Source: Paractinoplanes tereljensis
GTDB lineage: Bacteria; Actinomycetota; Actinomycetes; Mycobacteriales; Micromonosporaceae
DNA: 64,000 nucleotides
Assembly: GCF_016862435.1 (NCBI RefSeq)
Contig: NZ_BOMY01000013.1
Coordinates: forward strand, 362,293 to 426,292
Direction: 5' to 3'
Under the pieces are notes generated by a model, which worked only from the letters and a program-made list of their open reading frames with translations, had not been told where the DNA came from and searched no databases. Each line of letters begins with the position of its first letter. Position 1 is the stretch's first letter. The position numbers were made by a program, and so were the translations under genes. This document shows positions 1 through 15,134 of this stretch, piece after piece.

Positions 1-85
1 CGGGAATCGCATCGATCCGCTCGGGCTGCCAGCGCCCCGAGGGCGGAGGTGGCGGGACCGGCGGCGCGTAGGGCGGCTGGGTCAT
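1..85 (-). CDS. N-terminal fragment of a Pro-rich, probably DUF4190-type membrane protein
   Basis: Partial gene running off the left edge. An ATG at the complement of 83-85 opens 28 codons reading MTQPPYAPPVPPPPPSGRWQ and onward, with no stop. A short Pro/Tyr-rich cytosolic leader before membrane segments is usual in actinobacterial DUF4190 proteins. The gene just upstream is also a small two-segment membrane protein of that sort, so a tandem pair is likely. No clear ribosome binding site precedes the ATG. The family assignment rests on composition and neighbour only. Confidence 0.45.
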   Translation of the reverse strand, partial: MTQPPYAPPVPPPPPSGRWQPERIDAIP

Positions 86-127
86 ATGACGAGCATGTCA
101 CTCGTACGAGCGCGGTCGCAGCCCGGG

Positions 128-484
128 TTAATCGGTGCCGGGCGCGAAGTCCGGACCGGACGGCGTGGAAGCAAGGTGGAGCAGGCCGGCGATCGATGCC
201 ACCACCAGGGCGGTGATGGCCAGCACCAGGCCCGCCCAGGCCAGCCGGCGGCCGCGGCGGATCCACACCGAGCCGATCAGATAGCCCTTCGCCGCGAACG
301 CGTCCCGCGCCGTCTGACGGGCCAGCAGGAGGGCGATGGTGGCCGGAATCACCCCGCCGACGAACGGGCCGGTCAGGAAACCCAGCAGCCCGAGCGCGAA
401 CACCGCCCGGGCTTTCGTCGCGGGCGCCGGGTCGGGGTCCATCGGGTGGCGGGTGGGCGGCGCGGCCACGGGAGAAGTCACCAC
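128..484 (-). CDS. small DUF4190-like membrane protein
   Basis: A 118-residue protein with a Pro-rich N-terminus and two hydrophobic segments (roughly residues 30-52 and 80-103) joined by a short basic loop (IRRGRR). This is the layout of DUF4190 proteins, whose role is unknown. The longest reading starts at a GTG at 484; a second GTG follows immediately, and an ATG at codon 15 (about 442) is equally possible. It lies downstream of the rpoBC terminator, so it is probably transcribed separately. Confidence 0.6.
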   Translation of the reverse strand: MVTSPVAAPPTRHPMDPDPAPATKARAVFALGLLGFLTGPFVGGVIPATIALLLARQTARDAFAAKGYLIGSVWIRRGRRLAWAGLVLAITALVVASIAGLLHLASTPSGPDFAPGTD

Positions 485-501
485 CCCATAGTAGAAACGC
501 C

Positions 502-534
502 GAAGGGCGGCCGCGCAGTGCGCGACCGCCCTTC
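502..534 (-). terminator. terminator after rpoC
   Basis: A near-perfect hairpin lies just beyond the rpoC stop codon. The arms GAAGGGCGG + CGCGC pair with GCGCG + CCGCCCTTC around an AGT loop, with a single C/A mismatch. On the minus strand it is followed by GGCGTTTCTAC. This is the likely end of the rpoBC transcript. Confidence 0.85.
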
Positions 535-547
535 AGTCAAGACATCG

Positions 548-4438
<3,891 letters not shown>

Positions 4439-4489
4439 TTGGACTATCCCTCGTGTTTCGTTGCTCGGAATGAATTCAAGGCCGGCGGC

Positions 4490-4522
4490 GGCGGTCCCGG
4501 CTGGTTAAAGGCCGGGACCGCC
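4490..4522 (-). other. rpoB-rpoC intergenic hairpin
   Basis: A 12-bp perfect inverted repeat (GGCGGTCCCGGC / GCCGGGACCGCC) with a 9-base loop sits in the short gap between the rpoB stop and the rpoC start. There is no T-run after it on the minus strand, so it is unlikely to end transcription. It could be an RNase III processing site or a stabilising element in the rpoBC mRNA; that role is inference. Confidence 0.6.
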
Positions 4523-4527
4523 ATCCG

Positions 4528-7968
<3,441 letters not shown>

Positions 7969-8526
7969 GATGCGTCCTTCCGAGGACCGGTGCTGCTGAT
8001 GCGGCTGCAGCTGCGGTATGCAACTGTTTGCGTTGCCCTCGTTCGTAGGCACTACAACGAGCCCCCAGGAATTCATCCGGGTGGATGTCCAGGCAGGGCT
8101 CAAGGCAGAAGGCAGCGCAAACTAGCAGTGTAGCCGCTCGGCTAACCGCTGTCCAGCCCACACCAGAGGGGGCCTGCGGAACGTGTCCCCGCGGCCTCTG
8201 ACCTGCGCCTCCATGGTCAGTGCCAAACGCGGGGCCGCTCAGAACGCGGCGAATCTCCCTCGGGTGCCGTCTGCGGAAGGCCCGTTGAACATCGGACCAC
8301 CCACAGGGCGGCTGTCGCAAGCGCGGAAACTTGCTGTTGTCAGCGTGCCTGTCAGCGGACACTCAGTCAAGGGCTGCGCCGTGGGTCGGACTCGTGCCGC
8401 CGGGTGACGGGCACGTGCTAGCGACGATACCCGAGGCTTTGCCCGATTAAACCGGCTTTGCCGGTCGGCTGGACGACAGCCGATGGCAAGCCCGCCACCA
8501 GGAGCAACGGGGTCGAAAACGGAAAA
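7969..8526. other. rpoB 5' region, no gene
   Basis: About 560 bp between the rpoB start and the rplL terminator. It holds a candidate rpoB promoter (8127-8155) and an untranslated leader of about 150 bases. Short open frames here on both strands lack ribosome binding sites and recognisable sequence, and I reject them. I see nothing else between about 8160 and 8520. Confidence 0.6.
8127..8155 (-). promoter_or_regulatory. candidate rpoB promoter
   Basis: On the minus strand TGGACA (8150-8155) and TACACT (8127-8132) are separated by exactly 17 bp, a good match to a primary-sigma promoter. Transcription would begin near 8120, about 150 bases before the TTG start of rpoB, so rpoBC can be transcribed independently of rplJL. 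Confidence 0.65.
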
Positions 8527-8553
8527 GCGGGGACCCAAAGCATGGGTCCCCGC
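8527..8553 (-). terminator. terminator after rplL
   Basis: A perfect 10-bp stem (GCGGGGACCC / GGGTCCCCGC) with a 7-base loop, followed on the minus strand by TTTTCCGTTTTC. It separates rplJL from rpoBC. Confidence 0.9.
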
Positions 8554-8584
8554 CATTCGCAAGGAAAAACAGTAGAGCCTTAGA

Positions 8585-8977
8585 TCACTTGAGGGTGACC
8601 TTGGCGCCTTCGCCCTCGAGCTTGGCCTTGGCGGCCTCGGCCTTCTCCTTGTTGACACCCTCGAGGATCGCCTTGGGGGCGCTCTCAACGGCGTCCTTGG
8701 CCTCCTTGAGGCCCAGGCCGGTCAGCTCGCGCACGACCTTGATGACCTGGATCTTCTTGCCACCGTCACCCTCGAGGACGACGTCGAACGAGTCCTTCTC
8801 CTCCTCGACCGGCGCGGCAGCAGCGCCGCCGCCGGCGGCCGCGATGGCGACCGGAGCAGCCGCGGTGACCTCGAAGGTCTCCTCGAACTGCTTCACGAAC
8901 TCGGACAGCTCGATCAGCGTCATTTCCTTGAACGCGTCAAGCAGCTCGTCAGTGCTGAGCTTCGCCATATCTGGCAA
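8585..8977 (-). CDS. rplL: 50S ribosomal protein L7/L12
   Basis: Stalk protein of the large ribosomal subunit that recruits translational GTPases. 130 residues, normal length. An N-terminal dimerisation helix ([21 protein letters not shown]) is followed by an Ala/Gly-rich hinge (about 45-60) and the C-terminal globular domain with [23 protein letters not shown] start at 8977, 45 bp after rplJ, in one operon with it. Confidence 0.97.
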   Translation of the reverse strand: MPDMAKLSTDELLDAFKEMTLIELSEFVKQFEETFEVTAAAPVAIAAAGGGAAAAPVEEEKDSFDVVLEGDGGKKIQVIKVVRELTGLGLKEAKDAVESAPKAILEGVNKEKAEAAKAKLEGEGAKVTLK

Positions 8978-9022
8978 CCTTTCCTAGCTTCTGATCAAAA
9001 AGTCGTACTGGTGCGCGGTGGC

Positions 9023-9568
9023 TCAGGCCTCCGCGGGAGCGTCCTGCTCGCGCTTCTCCTGCAGGGCGGCCGCGAGGCGAGCCACCTGCGACAGCGGGGC
9101 CTGGAAGAGGCCGGCTGCCTTGGTCAGGTTGCCCTTCATGGCTCCGGCCAGCTTCGCCAGCAGAACCTCACGCGACTCGAGGTCAGCGATCTTGTTGACC
9201 TCGTCGGCCGTGATCGCCCTGCCCTCGAAAACGCCGCCCTTGATCTTCAGGACGGGGTGGGCCTTGGCGAAGGCCCGAAGACCCTTTGCTGCCTCGACCG
9301 GGTCGCCGCTGATGAAGGCGAGCGCGGTAGGACCGGTGAACAGCTCGTTGAGACCTTCGATGCCCGCTTCGTTTGCTGCCCGCTTGGCCAGCGTGTTCTT
9401 CGAAACGGAGTACTTGGTCTCCTGGCCGAGTGAGCGCCGCAGCTCAGTGAGCTGCTTGACCGTGAGGCCGCGGTACTCGGTCAACACGGTGGCCGCCGAG
9501 TTACGGAAGTGGTCCGTCAGCTCGGAAACGGCATTGGCTTTGTCAGCCCGGACCGGCTTGTCCGCCAT
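9023..9568 (-). CDS. rplJ: 50S ribosomal protein L10
   Basis: Base of the ribosomal stalk; it binds 23S rRNA and several L7/L12 dimers. 181 residues, including [20 protein letters not shown] and a C-terminal helix (about 135-175) that carries the L12 sites. The ATG at 9568 has a strong GAGAGGAGGGAC ribosome binding site. L10 commonly represses its own operon by binding the mRNA leader, and a leader of the right kind precedes this gene. Confidence 0.97.
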   Translation of the reverse strand: MADKPVRADKANAVSELTDHFRNSAATVLTEYRGLTVKQLTELRRSLGQETKYSVSKNTLAKRAANEAGIEGLNELFTGPTALAFISGDPVEAAKGLRAFAKAHPVLKIKGGVFEGRAITADEVNKIADLESREVLLAKLAGAMKGNLTKAAGLFQAPLSQVARLAAALQEKREQDAPAEA

Positions 9569-9574
9569 GTCCCT

Positions 9575-9799
9575 CCTCTCTCAGTGCTCAAAGCCACTGG
9601 TCTGGGGAGAAGGAACCGCAAATGAGAAACGCCCCGGCGCAGGGCGCACGGGGCGGAATCAGGCTCAGAGGAAAACATGAACCTTTTTCACGAACCGTTC
9701 TCCCCTGCGCGGGTCGCCCGCATCCTGCGGGACCTTCGGCCGCGATCTCCGTCTCGCGACGGTGATTGCGGCGACCAGTGGTCTATGGGTGGAACTTCG
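9575..9799 (-). ncRNA. rplJ leader (L10-type autoregulatory leader)
   Basis: The leader between the candidate promoter and rplJ contains, on the minus strand, a GC-rich structured stretch at about 9695-9745 with GGTCCCGCAGG and CCGCGCAGGGGAG. This resembles the two halves of the L10-L12 binding motif seen in L10 leaders. A terminator-like hairpin follows at 9630-9655. The match is by eye; a covariance search with the Rfam L10 leader model would decide it. Confidence 0.6.
9630..9655 (-). terminator. attenuator hairpin in the rplJ leader
   Basis: An 11-bp stem (CGCCCCG and GCGC against GCGC and CGGGGCG, one bulged base) with a 3-base loop, followed on the minus strand by TTTCTCATTT. It lies about 60 bp before the rplJ start, where a terminator would let L10 or another signal attenuate the operon. 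Confidence 0.65.
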
Positions 9800-9805
9800 A
9801 AATGA

Positions 9806-9834
9806 AGAGTACGCGGTCTCATCGCAACCGCCAA
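9806..9834 (-). promoter_or_regulatory. candidate rplJL promoter
   Basis: On the minus strand TTGGCG (9829-9834) and TACTCT (9806-9811) are 17 bp apart. This would start the leader about 230 bases before rplJ. Chosen by eye from one sequence, so moderate confidence. Confidence 0.5.
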
Positions 9835-9907
9835 ATCACGCCGCCCCTGCCTCAGGCTTCAAAGCACCCACTCCCGTGCCGCGCCGACCAGCACCGTGGC
9901 CGACCGG

Positions 9908-10588
9908 TCAGGCGCGGGCCCGGCGGAGCCATCCGTACCCGGCGAAGGCGGCCACGCACCACCCGGCCGCCCAGCCGGCGAGCAGGACCAGCGTGCCGAG
10001 CTGCGGAAGGTCCTTGCCGCTCAGGACCCGGGCCGTGGCCATCACCGGCGGCACCAGCCAGGGCGCGACCGAGCCGCTCAGCCCCAGCACCACCACCAGG
10101 ACCGAGGCCACCACCAGCACCGTCACGCCCATCCGGACACTGCCGGTCACGGCCCGGCTGGCCAGCGCGCCGACCGCCACCGCGGCCGGCACGGCCAGCA
10201 GGTGGGCCAGCACCCCCAGGGCGAGACCGGCGCCGAGGTCGACCCTGGTGTCGATGCCGTGGAAGAGCCAGGGCGCGACCATCGCGGCCACGCAGACCAC
10301 CAGCGCGAGCAGGACCGCGGTGAGCACTCCGGCGGTCGCCTCCCGGCGCGGGCCGACCGCCAGCCGGGCCAGCCGGCGCTGCACGTCGGGCTCGGTGTCG
10401 AGCAACAGCTTGGTGAGCCAGGCGAGCACCGGGAAGAGGGCGGCCGCCGAATAGCCGTAGGCAACCGCGGCCGGGGACGCTCCCCCGCCGTAGATCACGC
10501 CCAGCTCGACCAGCACGGCGATCAGCGGAGCCAGGGCTCGGCCGCCGCGCACGAACCCGGCCACCCGCATGGTTACCAGTGCCGTCAT
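9908..10588 (-). CDS. ABC transporter membrane protein
   Basis: 226 residues with about six hydrophobic segments (GRALAPLIAVLVELGVIYGG, LFPVLAWLTKLLL, AGVLTAVLLALVVCVAAMVA and further ones), so a polytopic permease. The frame extends far upstream in shadow. The real start is the ATG at 10588, whose ATGA overlaps the stop of the ATPase gene. With that ATPase it makes a minimal two-gene ABC system. The substrate cannot be read from sequence. The position between rplJ and rplA is unusual for ribosomal loci but has its own terminator boundary at 11407-11442. Confidence 0.85.
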   Translation of the reverse strand: MTALVTMRVAGFVRGGRALAPLIAVLVELGVIYGGGASPAAVAYGYSAAALFPVLAWLTKLLLDTEPDVQRRLARLAVGPRREATAGVLTAVLLALVVCVAAMVAPWLFHGIDTRVDLGAGLALGVLAHLLAVPAAVAVGALASRAVTGSVRMGVTVLVVASVLVVVLGLSGSVAPWLVPPVMATARVLSGKDLPQLGTLVLLAGWAAGWCVAAFAGYGWLRRARA

Positions 10589-11388
10589 CGGGAGCCCCGC
10601 TCGGTCTGCTGAGCTTCTCGGTCGGGGGTGGGTTCGATGGGTGAGTGGGCTCGGCGTACCTCTGGATTTTGAATGCGCAGCACGCGGTGACCGGCGGCAC
10701 GCAGCTCGGCCACCGCCTGGGTCGCCTCCGACCGGCGGACCGCGACCTCGACGATCACCTCGTCCGAGTCGGTCGGCGCCGTCGGCGCCTCGGCGTGCAC
10801 GCCGTGTTCGGAGACCGTCCAGTGGATCGCCCCGGGCAGCGCGGTGATCTCGCCGCGATGGTCGCTGACCAAGACCGTGCCGCCGGCCTCGGTCACCTCG
10901 GCGACGATCTCCGGGATCAGCGTGCGGGCGACCGCGTCGAGGCCCTCCCAGGGCTCGTCGAGGACCAGCAGGCCGGGCGGGAGCAGCAGGGCCTGGGCGA
11001 GGCCGACTTTCTGCGCGGTGCCCTTGGAGAGGTCGGCGAGGCGGGTGTCGATGTGCTCGGTGAGCAGGAGGCGCTCGAGCCAGCGATCGACGGCGTGCGG
11101 GTCGGCGACCGCACGGACGCGGGCCATCCGGCGCAGGTAGTCGCCGGCGGTGAAGGGCTGATCGGCCGGGAAGCGCTCGGGGACCCAGCCGATCGTCTCC
11201 GGACGGCCGCTGATCACTCCGCGGGCGGGCCGGAGCACGCCCGCGGCCAGCTGAAGCAGGGTGGATTTGCCGGCGCCGTTGCGGCCCAGAACCACGACCG
11301 TGGCGCCCGGCTCGGCCGTCGCGTCGACCTCGCGCAGGGTCCAGTCGGCGCGTCTTCCGTACCGGAACCAGACCCCGTCGAAGCGCAC
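10585..11388 (-). CDS. ABC transporter ATP-binding protein
   Basis: 267-residue ABC ATPase. Walker A GRNGAGKST at about residue 35, an ABC-signature variant LSKGTAQKVGLAQALL at about 130, Walker B LLVLDEPWEGLDAVA at about 150, and the switch His in LVSDHRGEI. The signature is degenerate (LSKGT in place of LSGGQ), as in many single-subfamily exporters. A C-terminal extension of about 60 residues follows the core. It is translationally coupled to the permease through an ATGA overlap. Confidence 0.92.
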   Translation of the reverse strand: MRFDGVWFRYGRRADWTLREVDATAEPGATVVVLGRNGAGKSTLLQLAAGVLRPARGVISGRPETIGWVPERFPADQPFTAGDYLRRMARVRAVADPHAVDRWLERLLLTEHIDTRLADLSKGTAQKVGLAQALLLPPGLLVLDEPWEGLDAVARTLIPEIVAEVTEAGGTVLVSDHRGEITALPGAIHWTVSEHGVHAEAPTAPTDSDEVIVEVAVRRSEATQAVAELRAAGHRVLRIQNPEVRRAHSPIEPTPDREAQQTERGSR

Positions 11389-11406
11389 GGGCGAAAGCTT
11401 TCCACA

Positions 11407-11442
11407 AAGAAGGCCCCCGGGGTGTCCCCCGAGGGCCTTCTT
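11407..11442 (-). terminator. terminator after rplA
   Basis: A long GC-rich hairpin whose outer arms are AAGAAGGCC / GGCCTTCTT, between the rplA stop and the ABC ATPase. On the minus strand it is followed by TTTGTGG. It ends the secE-nusG-rplA transcript and separates it from the ABC genes. Confidence 0.85.
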
Positions 11443-11458
11443 CAGCGATCTACTTCGA

Positions 11459-12169
11459 TCAGGCTTCGCCGGGCTTGAAGCCCTTCACGACCTTCGGGTC
11501 GACCGGCACGCCGGGGCCCATGGTGGTGGTTACGGTGACCTTCTTGAGGTAGGTGCCCTTGGCCGCCGACGGCTTGGCCCGCAGGATCTCGTCGAGCACG
11601 GCCGCGTAGTTGTCGACCAGCTGCTCCTCGGAGAACGAGGCCTTGCCGATGATCAGGTGCAGGTTGGAGTGCTTGTCCACCCGGAAGGTGATCTTGCCGC
11701 CCTTGATCTCGTTGATCGCCTTGGTGACGTCCACGGTCACCGTGCCGGTCTTCGGGTTGGGCATGAGACCACGCGGGCCGAGGATGCGGGCGATCCGACC
11801 GATCTTGGCCATCTGGTCGGGGGTCGCGATCGCGGCGTCGAAGTCGAGCCAGCCACCCTGGATGCGGGCGACGAGCTCGTCGGTGCCGACCTCGTCGGCG
11901 CCGGCCGCCACGGCCTCTTCGGCCTTGGCGCCCTGGGCGAAGACGATCACGCGGGCCGTCTTGCCGGTGCCGTGCGGCAGGTTGACCGTGCCGCGGACCA
12001 TCTGGTCCGCCTTACGCGGGTCGACACCCAGTCGCATCGCGACCTCGACGGTCGCGTCGAACTTGGTGGGGCTGGATTCCTTGGCGAGCTTGACCGCCTC
12101 GGCCGGCTCGTAGAGCTTGGCCAGGTCGATCTTCTCGGCTGCGGCGCGGTACGCCTTGCTGCGCTTCAT
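11459..12169 (-). CDS. rplA: 50S ribosomal protein L1
   Basis: 236 residues, standard length, binding 23S rRNA at the L1 stalk. N-terminus [20 protein letters not shown], then family motifs such as [20 protein letters not shown] and [15 protein letters not shown]. The frame is open to 12226, but the ATG at 12169 with an AGGAGTAATG site is the family start. In other actinobacteria rplK lies directly upstream; here nusG does. A two-codon ATG-AAG-TAA frame overlaps the start (TAATG). Confidence 0.96.
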   Translation of the reverse strand: MKRSKAYRAAAEKIDLAKLYEPAEAVKLAKESSPTKFDATVEVAMRLGVDPRKADQMVRGTVNLPHGTGKTARVIVFAQGAKAEEAVAAGADEVGTDELVARIQGGWLDFDAAIATPDQMAKIGRIARILGPRGLMPNPKTGTVTVDVTKAINEIKGGKITFRVDKHSNLHLIIGKASFSEEQLVDNYAAVLDEILRAKPSAAKGTYLKKVTVTTTMGPGVPVDPKVVKGFKPGEA

Positions 12170-12235
12170 TACTTCATTACTCCTGTGGTTGTTGGCGGGG
12201 CCCCACTGAATCGGAGCCCCTCCCACTGACTGCTG

Positions 12236-12961
12236 TCAGATCTTGGTGACCTGGTTGAAGTTGAGCTCCACCGGGGTCTCGCGACCGAAGATGGAGACCA
12301 GAACCTTCAACTTCTGCTGGTCGGCATTGATTTCACTGATCGAGGCCGGCAGCGAGGCGAACGCGCCGTCGGTGACCGTGACCGAGTCGCCGACCTCGAA
12401 GTCGAGGACCTTGATCTCGGGCTTGGCCTTCTTCTCCTCGGTCTCGACCGCCGGGGCCAGCCACTTCAGCACCTCGTCGAGGGAGAGCGGGGCCGGGCGG
12501 TCGACCCGGTCGGTGGCGCCCACGAAGCCGGTCACGCCGGGGGTGTTGCGCACACACGAGTAGGACTCGGGGGTCAGATCCATCCGGACCAGGATGTAGC
12601 CCGGGAAGACCTTGTTGTTGACCTGCTGACGCTTGCCGTTCTTGACCTCGACCTCTTCGCGGGTCGGCACCTCGACCTGGAAGATGAAGTCCTCCATGTC
12701 GAGGCTCGTGATGCGGGTCTCGAGGTTGGTCTTGACCTTGTTCTCGTAACCCGCGTACGAGTGCACCACGTACCAGTCGCCGGGGGCGTAGCGCAGCTTC
12801 TGCCGCAGCTCCTGCACCGGGTCGAAGTCTTCGTCTTCCTCGACGGCCGTCTCGGTGGGGGCGGCCTCGACCGACTCGACCGACTCGTCGGCGTCCACCG
12901 TGGCCACCGACGACTGCTCGTCGGTGGTCGGGGTGGTCTCGTCGTCGTCGTACTCAGGCAC
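12236..12961 (-). CDS. nusG: transcription termination/antitermination protein NusG
   Basis: 241 residues. An acidic N-terminal extension of about 60 residues typical of actinobacteria precedes the NGN domain ([19 protein letters not shown] ... [12 protein letters not shown]) and the KOW domain at the C-terminus ([20 protein letters not shown]). It binds RNA polymerase and links it to the ribosome or Rho. Start GTG at 12961 with GGAAG upstream. The C-terminus (NFNQVTKI) is normal, so the missing rplK downstream did not damage it. Confidence 0.96.
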   Translation of the reverse strand: MPEYDDDETTPTTDEQSSVATVDADESVESVEAAPTETAVEEDEDFDPVQELRQKLRYAPGDWYVVHSYAGYENKVKTNLETRITSLDMEDFIFQVEVPTREEVEVKNGKRQQVNNKVFPGYILVRMDLTPESYSCVRNTPGVTGFVGATDRVDRPAPLSLDEVLKWLAPAVETEEKKAKPEIKVLDFEVGDSVTVTDGAFASLPASISEINADQQKLKVLVSIFGRETPVELNFNQVTKI

Positions 12962-13006
12962 GCTCGCTCACTTCCAGATCAGTCTTCAGAGAACCTCGGC
13001 CGGCCG

Positions 13007-13384
13007 TCAGCCGCCGAACGCCCAGAGGATGCCCTTGCCGAACCCGTAGTCCAGGACAGCCACGATGGCGGTCATGATCGTCACGAAGACGACCACGATC
13101 GTGGTGTAGGTCAGGAGCTCCTTGCGGGTCGGCCAAATGACCTTACGCAGTTCGCTGACGACCTCACGGAAGAAACCACCGATACGGCCGAAGATGCCCG
13201 TCCGGCGGGTCTCCTTCTTGGCCTTCGGCGAGTCGGAACCCTTGGTGCGTTCCTTGACGGCGGCACCGCCGCCGCGGCTTACCGGCTCGTCTTCGTCGTC
13301 GATCTCGTCCTCGGCGACGGCATCCTCAAAGACCTCGTCGTCGGCCGGATCGCCGGCGTCACCGGGTCGGTTCCTCTCGGCCAT
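13007..13384 (-). CDS. secE: preprotein translocase subunit SecE
   Basis: 125 residues. A long acidic/Ser-rich cytosolic N-terminus precedes the SecE core (FREVVSELRKVIWPTRKELLTYT) and one membrane helix at about 95-118. It clamps SecY in the Sec translocon. ATG at 13384; 45 bp before nusG in the usual secE-nusG pair. Confidence 0.96.
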   Translation of the reverse strand: MAERNRPGDAGDPADDEVFEDAVAEDEIDDEDEPVSRGGGAAVKERTKGSDSPKAKKETRRTGIFGRIGGFFREVVSELRKVIWPTRKELLTYTTIVVVFVTIMTAIVAVLDYGFGKGILWAFGG

Positions 13385-13489
13385 GCCGCCCTACTTCCGT
13401 GATCGGTGGTGGTGGACCCCCGTCGGCGCTCGATCCGGCGCGGGGGTCGTGCGGACCGCGCACCGAGCGGGCACGTCAGGAGAGTTGCG

Positions 13490-13562
<73 letters not shown>

Positions 13563-13672
13563 ATGTGGGGCCGCTTTCCCTGATCGGACATGCTTCGCGC
13601 AGGCCGGTTCAGGGGGTCACTGCCCCACGGCGGACCAGTGTACGGGTTCACACCGGGTTAGCCCAACCCGCC

Positions 13673-14053
13673 CTACCTCTTCCGGACAACCGCCTGCGCC
13701 AGGGACAGAACTTTCTCGCCCTGACAGGTCGCCGTGACGGCGAGTTTCGTGTGGCCCTCGTCGGTCTCGCCCCGCTCGGTGACGGTCACGACGACCTCGG
13801 TGCCCTCGTCGGTGTCGGGCACCGGGACCGGGCGGGCGAAGCGAACACCGAGCTCCACAACCGTGTCCGGAGCGCCGGCCCACTCGGTCACGGCCCGGCT
13901 GACCAGAGCCATCGTGAACATGCCGTGGGCGATCACACCGGGCAGGCCCACATTGTTGGCGAAGCGCTCGCTCCAGTGGATCGGGTTGAAGTCGCCGGAG
14001 GCACCGGCGTAGCGCACCAGATCGGCCCGGGTGACGCGGTAGGTCTTTTCCAT
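13673..14053 (-). CDS. hadB: MaoC-family (3R)-hydroxyacyl dehydratase, HadB-like
   Basis: 126 residues with a single hot-dog fold. The hydratase-2 motif YAGASGDFNPIHWSERFAN carries the catalytic Asp and His at about residues 20-30, and GVIAHGMFTMAL follows. In mycobacteria HadB is the catalytic partner of HadA in type II fatty-acid elongation. The frame is open to 14191 but the ATG at 14053 gives the family start. The HadA stop lies 2 bp upstream, so they are co-translated. The murB and hadC genes seen beside hadAB in some relatives are not here. Confidence 0.9.
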   Translation of the reverse strand: MEKTYRVTRADLVRYAGASGDFNPIHWSERFANNVGLPGVIAHGMFTMALVSRAVTEWAGAPDTVVELGVRFARPVPVPDTDEGTEVVVTVTERGETDEGHTKLAVTATCQGEKVLSLAQAVVRKR

Positions 14054-14055
14054 GG

Positions 14056-14511
14056 TCAGTCCTCCCCGCGCTGCACGAGCTTGGCCCAGACCGTCACAAC
14101 CAGCTCGCCGGCCTCGGTCGTGACGTCGCTGCGGGTGGTCATGAAGTCGTGTCCGCCCCGAGTGGTGATGTCCTCGACCGTGTTCACACACACCAGGGCG
14201 TCGCCGGCCACGATCGGGCGGGCGTAGACGAACTTCTGGTCGCCGTGCACCACCCGGGTGTAGTCGATGCCGAGCTCCGGGTCCTCGACGATCTGCGCGT
14301 GGCTGGACGCCATCGTGAAGACGATCGGGAAGGTGGGCGGGGCGACGACGTCGGGGTAGCCGATCGCGCGGGCCGCCTCGGGATCGTGGAACTCCCGCTC
14401 GGCGGCGCCGATGGCGCGGGCGAACTCGCGGATCTTCTCGCGCCCGACGAGGTAGGGCTCGGTGGGCGGATATTTCCGGCCGACGAAGGCTTGGTCCAGG
14501 GGCATGCCCAC
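14056..14511 (-). CDS. hadA: MaoC-like dehydratase subunit, HadA-like (FAS1-type N-terminal domain)
   Basis: 151 residues. REKIREFARAIGAAEREFHD, VVAPPTFPIVF and DYTRVVHGDQKFVYARPIVAGD match the HadA substrate-binding subunit, which partners HadB. Two starts are possible, GTG at 14511 and ATG at 14505; neither has a strong ribosome binding site. The place next to rpmG and the tRNAs matches the conserved actinobacterial order. Confidence 0.88.
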   Translation of the reverse strand: MGMPLDQAFVGRKYPPTEPYLVGREKIREFARAIGAAEREFHDPEAARAIGYPDVVAPPTFPIVFTMASSHAQIVEDPELGIDYTRVVHGDQKFVYARPIVAGDALVCVNTVEDITTRGGHDFMTTRSDVTTEAGELVVTVWAKLVQRGED

Positions 14512-14520
14512 AAACTACTC

Positions 14521-14550
14521 TGCGCCGCCCAGCGTGAGCTGGACGGCGCA
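14521..14550 (-). terminator. hairpin between rpmG and hadA
   Basis: Arms TGCGCCG and CAGC pair with GCTG and CGGCGCA around GTGA, with a small internal mismatch. It lies after the rpmG stop and ahead of hadA. The T-run is weak (GAGTAGTTTG), so it may only partly terminate. Confidence 0.5.
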
Positions 14551-14577
14551 GAGGGGTGCTTTGGAGCGGGCGCTGGC

Positions 14578-14745
14578 TTAGCGCGTCTCGCGGTGCAGGG
14601 TGTGCCGGCCGTCGCGCGGGCAGAACTTCTTCAGCTCAACGCGGTCGGGGTCGTTACGCCGGTTCTTGCGGGTGATGTAGTTCCGCTCCTTGCACTCCGT
14701 ACACGCCAGGGTGATCTTCGGACGGACGTCGGTCGCCTTGGCCAC
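14578..14745 (-). CDS. rpmG: 50S ribosomal protein L33
   Basis: 55 residues starting [20 protein letters not shown] and ending [11 protein letters not shown] start at 14745 preceded by AGGAAGG. The first zinc knuckle CTEC is present, but the second reads CPRDGRH where Zn-binding actinobacterial copies usually have CPxC. One zinc ligand therefore seems to be an Asp. The gene lies in the conserved place between tRNA-Met and hadA. Confidence 0.93.
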   Translation of the reverse strand: MAKATDVRPKITLACTECKERNYITRKNRRNDPDRVELKKFCPRDGRHTLHRETR

Positions 14746-14821
14746 GGCAAGGTGCCTTCCTGCTCACGGGGTTACTTAACGACCTACGAGATTACGTCCT
14801 CGGAGGGCCGATCTGCAAAAT

Positions 14822-14840
14822 GGGGCCCGGTAAGGGCCCC
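14822..14840 (-). terminator. terminator after tRNA-Met
   Basis: Perfect 7-bp stem GGGGCCC / GGGCCCC with loop GGTAA (plus-strand reading), followed on the minus strand by ATTTTG. It ends the tRNA-Thr/tRNA-Met transcript before rpmG. Confidence 0.75.
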
Positions 14841-14849
14841 CGTCGCAAG

Positions 14850-14922
14850 TAGCGGTGGGCGGACTTGAACCGCCGACACAACGATTATGAGCCGTTTGCT
14901 CTGCCAACTGAGCTACACCGCC
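14850..14922 (-). tRNA. tRNA-Met (CAT), elongator
   Basis: 73-nt cloverleaf on the minus strand: GGCGGTG acceptor with a terminal G-U pair and A discriminator, anticodon loop CTCATAA, T-arm GGTTCAAGTCC. The paired first acceptor base marks an elongator and not an initiator tRNA. Confidence 0.95.
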
Positions 14923-14969
14923 AAGCCAGGCTCAAGTCCTGCGCCTGTGGCGGGGAACGAACCCGGTAG

Positions 14970-15042
14970 AGCCCCCTTACGGAATCGAACCGTAGACCTT
15001 CTCCTTACCATGGAGACGCTCTGCCGACTGAGCTAAGGGGGC
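14970..15042 (-). tRNA. tRNA-Thr (GGT)
   Basis: 73-nt cloverleaf on the minus strand: GCCCCCT acceptor, anticodon loop ATGGTAA (anticodon GGT), T-arm GGTTCGATTCC. Upstream of tRNA-Met in the same orientation, probably one transcript. Confidence 0.95.
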
Positions 15043-15134
15043 TTGCGTGCGATCTCTCGCTCGCTGCGGACATAAGACTACACGGCCCTCCCCCGGGGGT
15101 GAAATCGACTCCCCCACCTCAGGAAAACCGCAGG

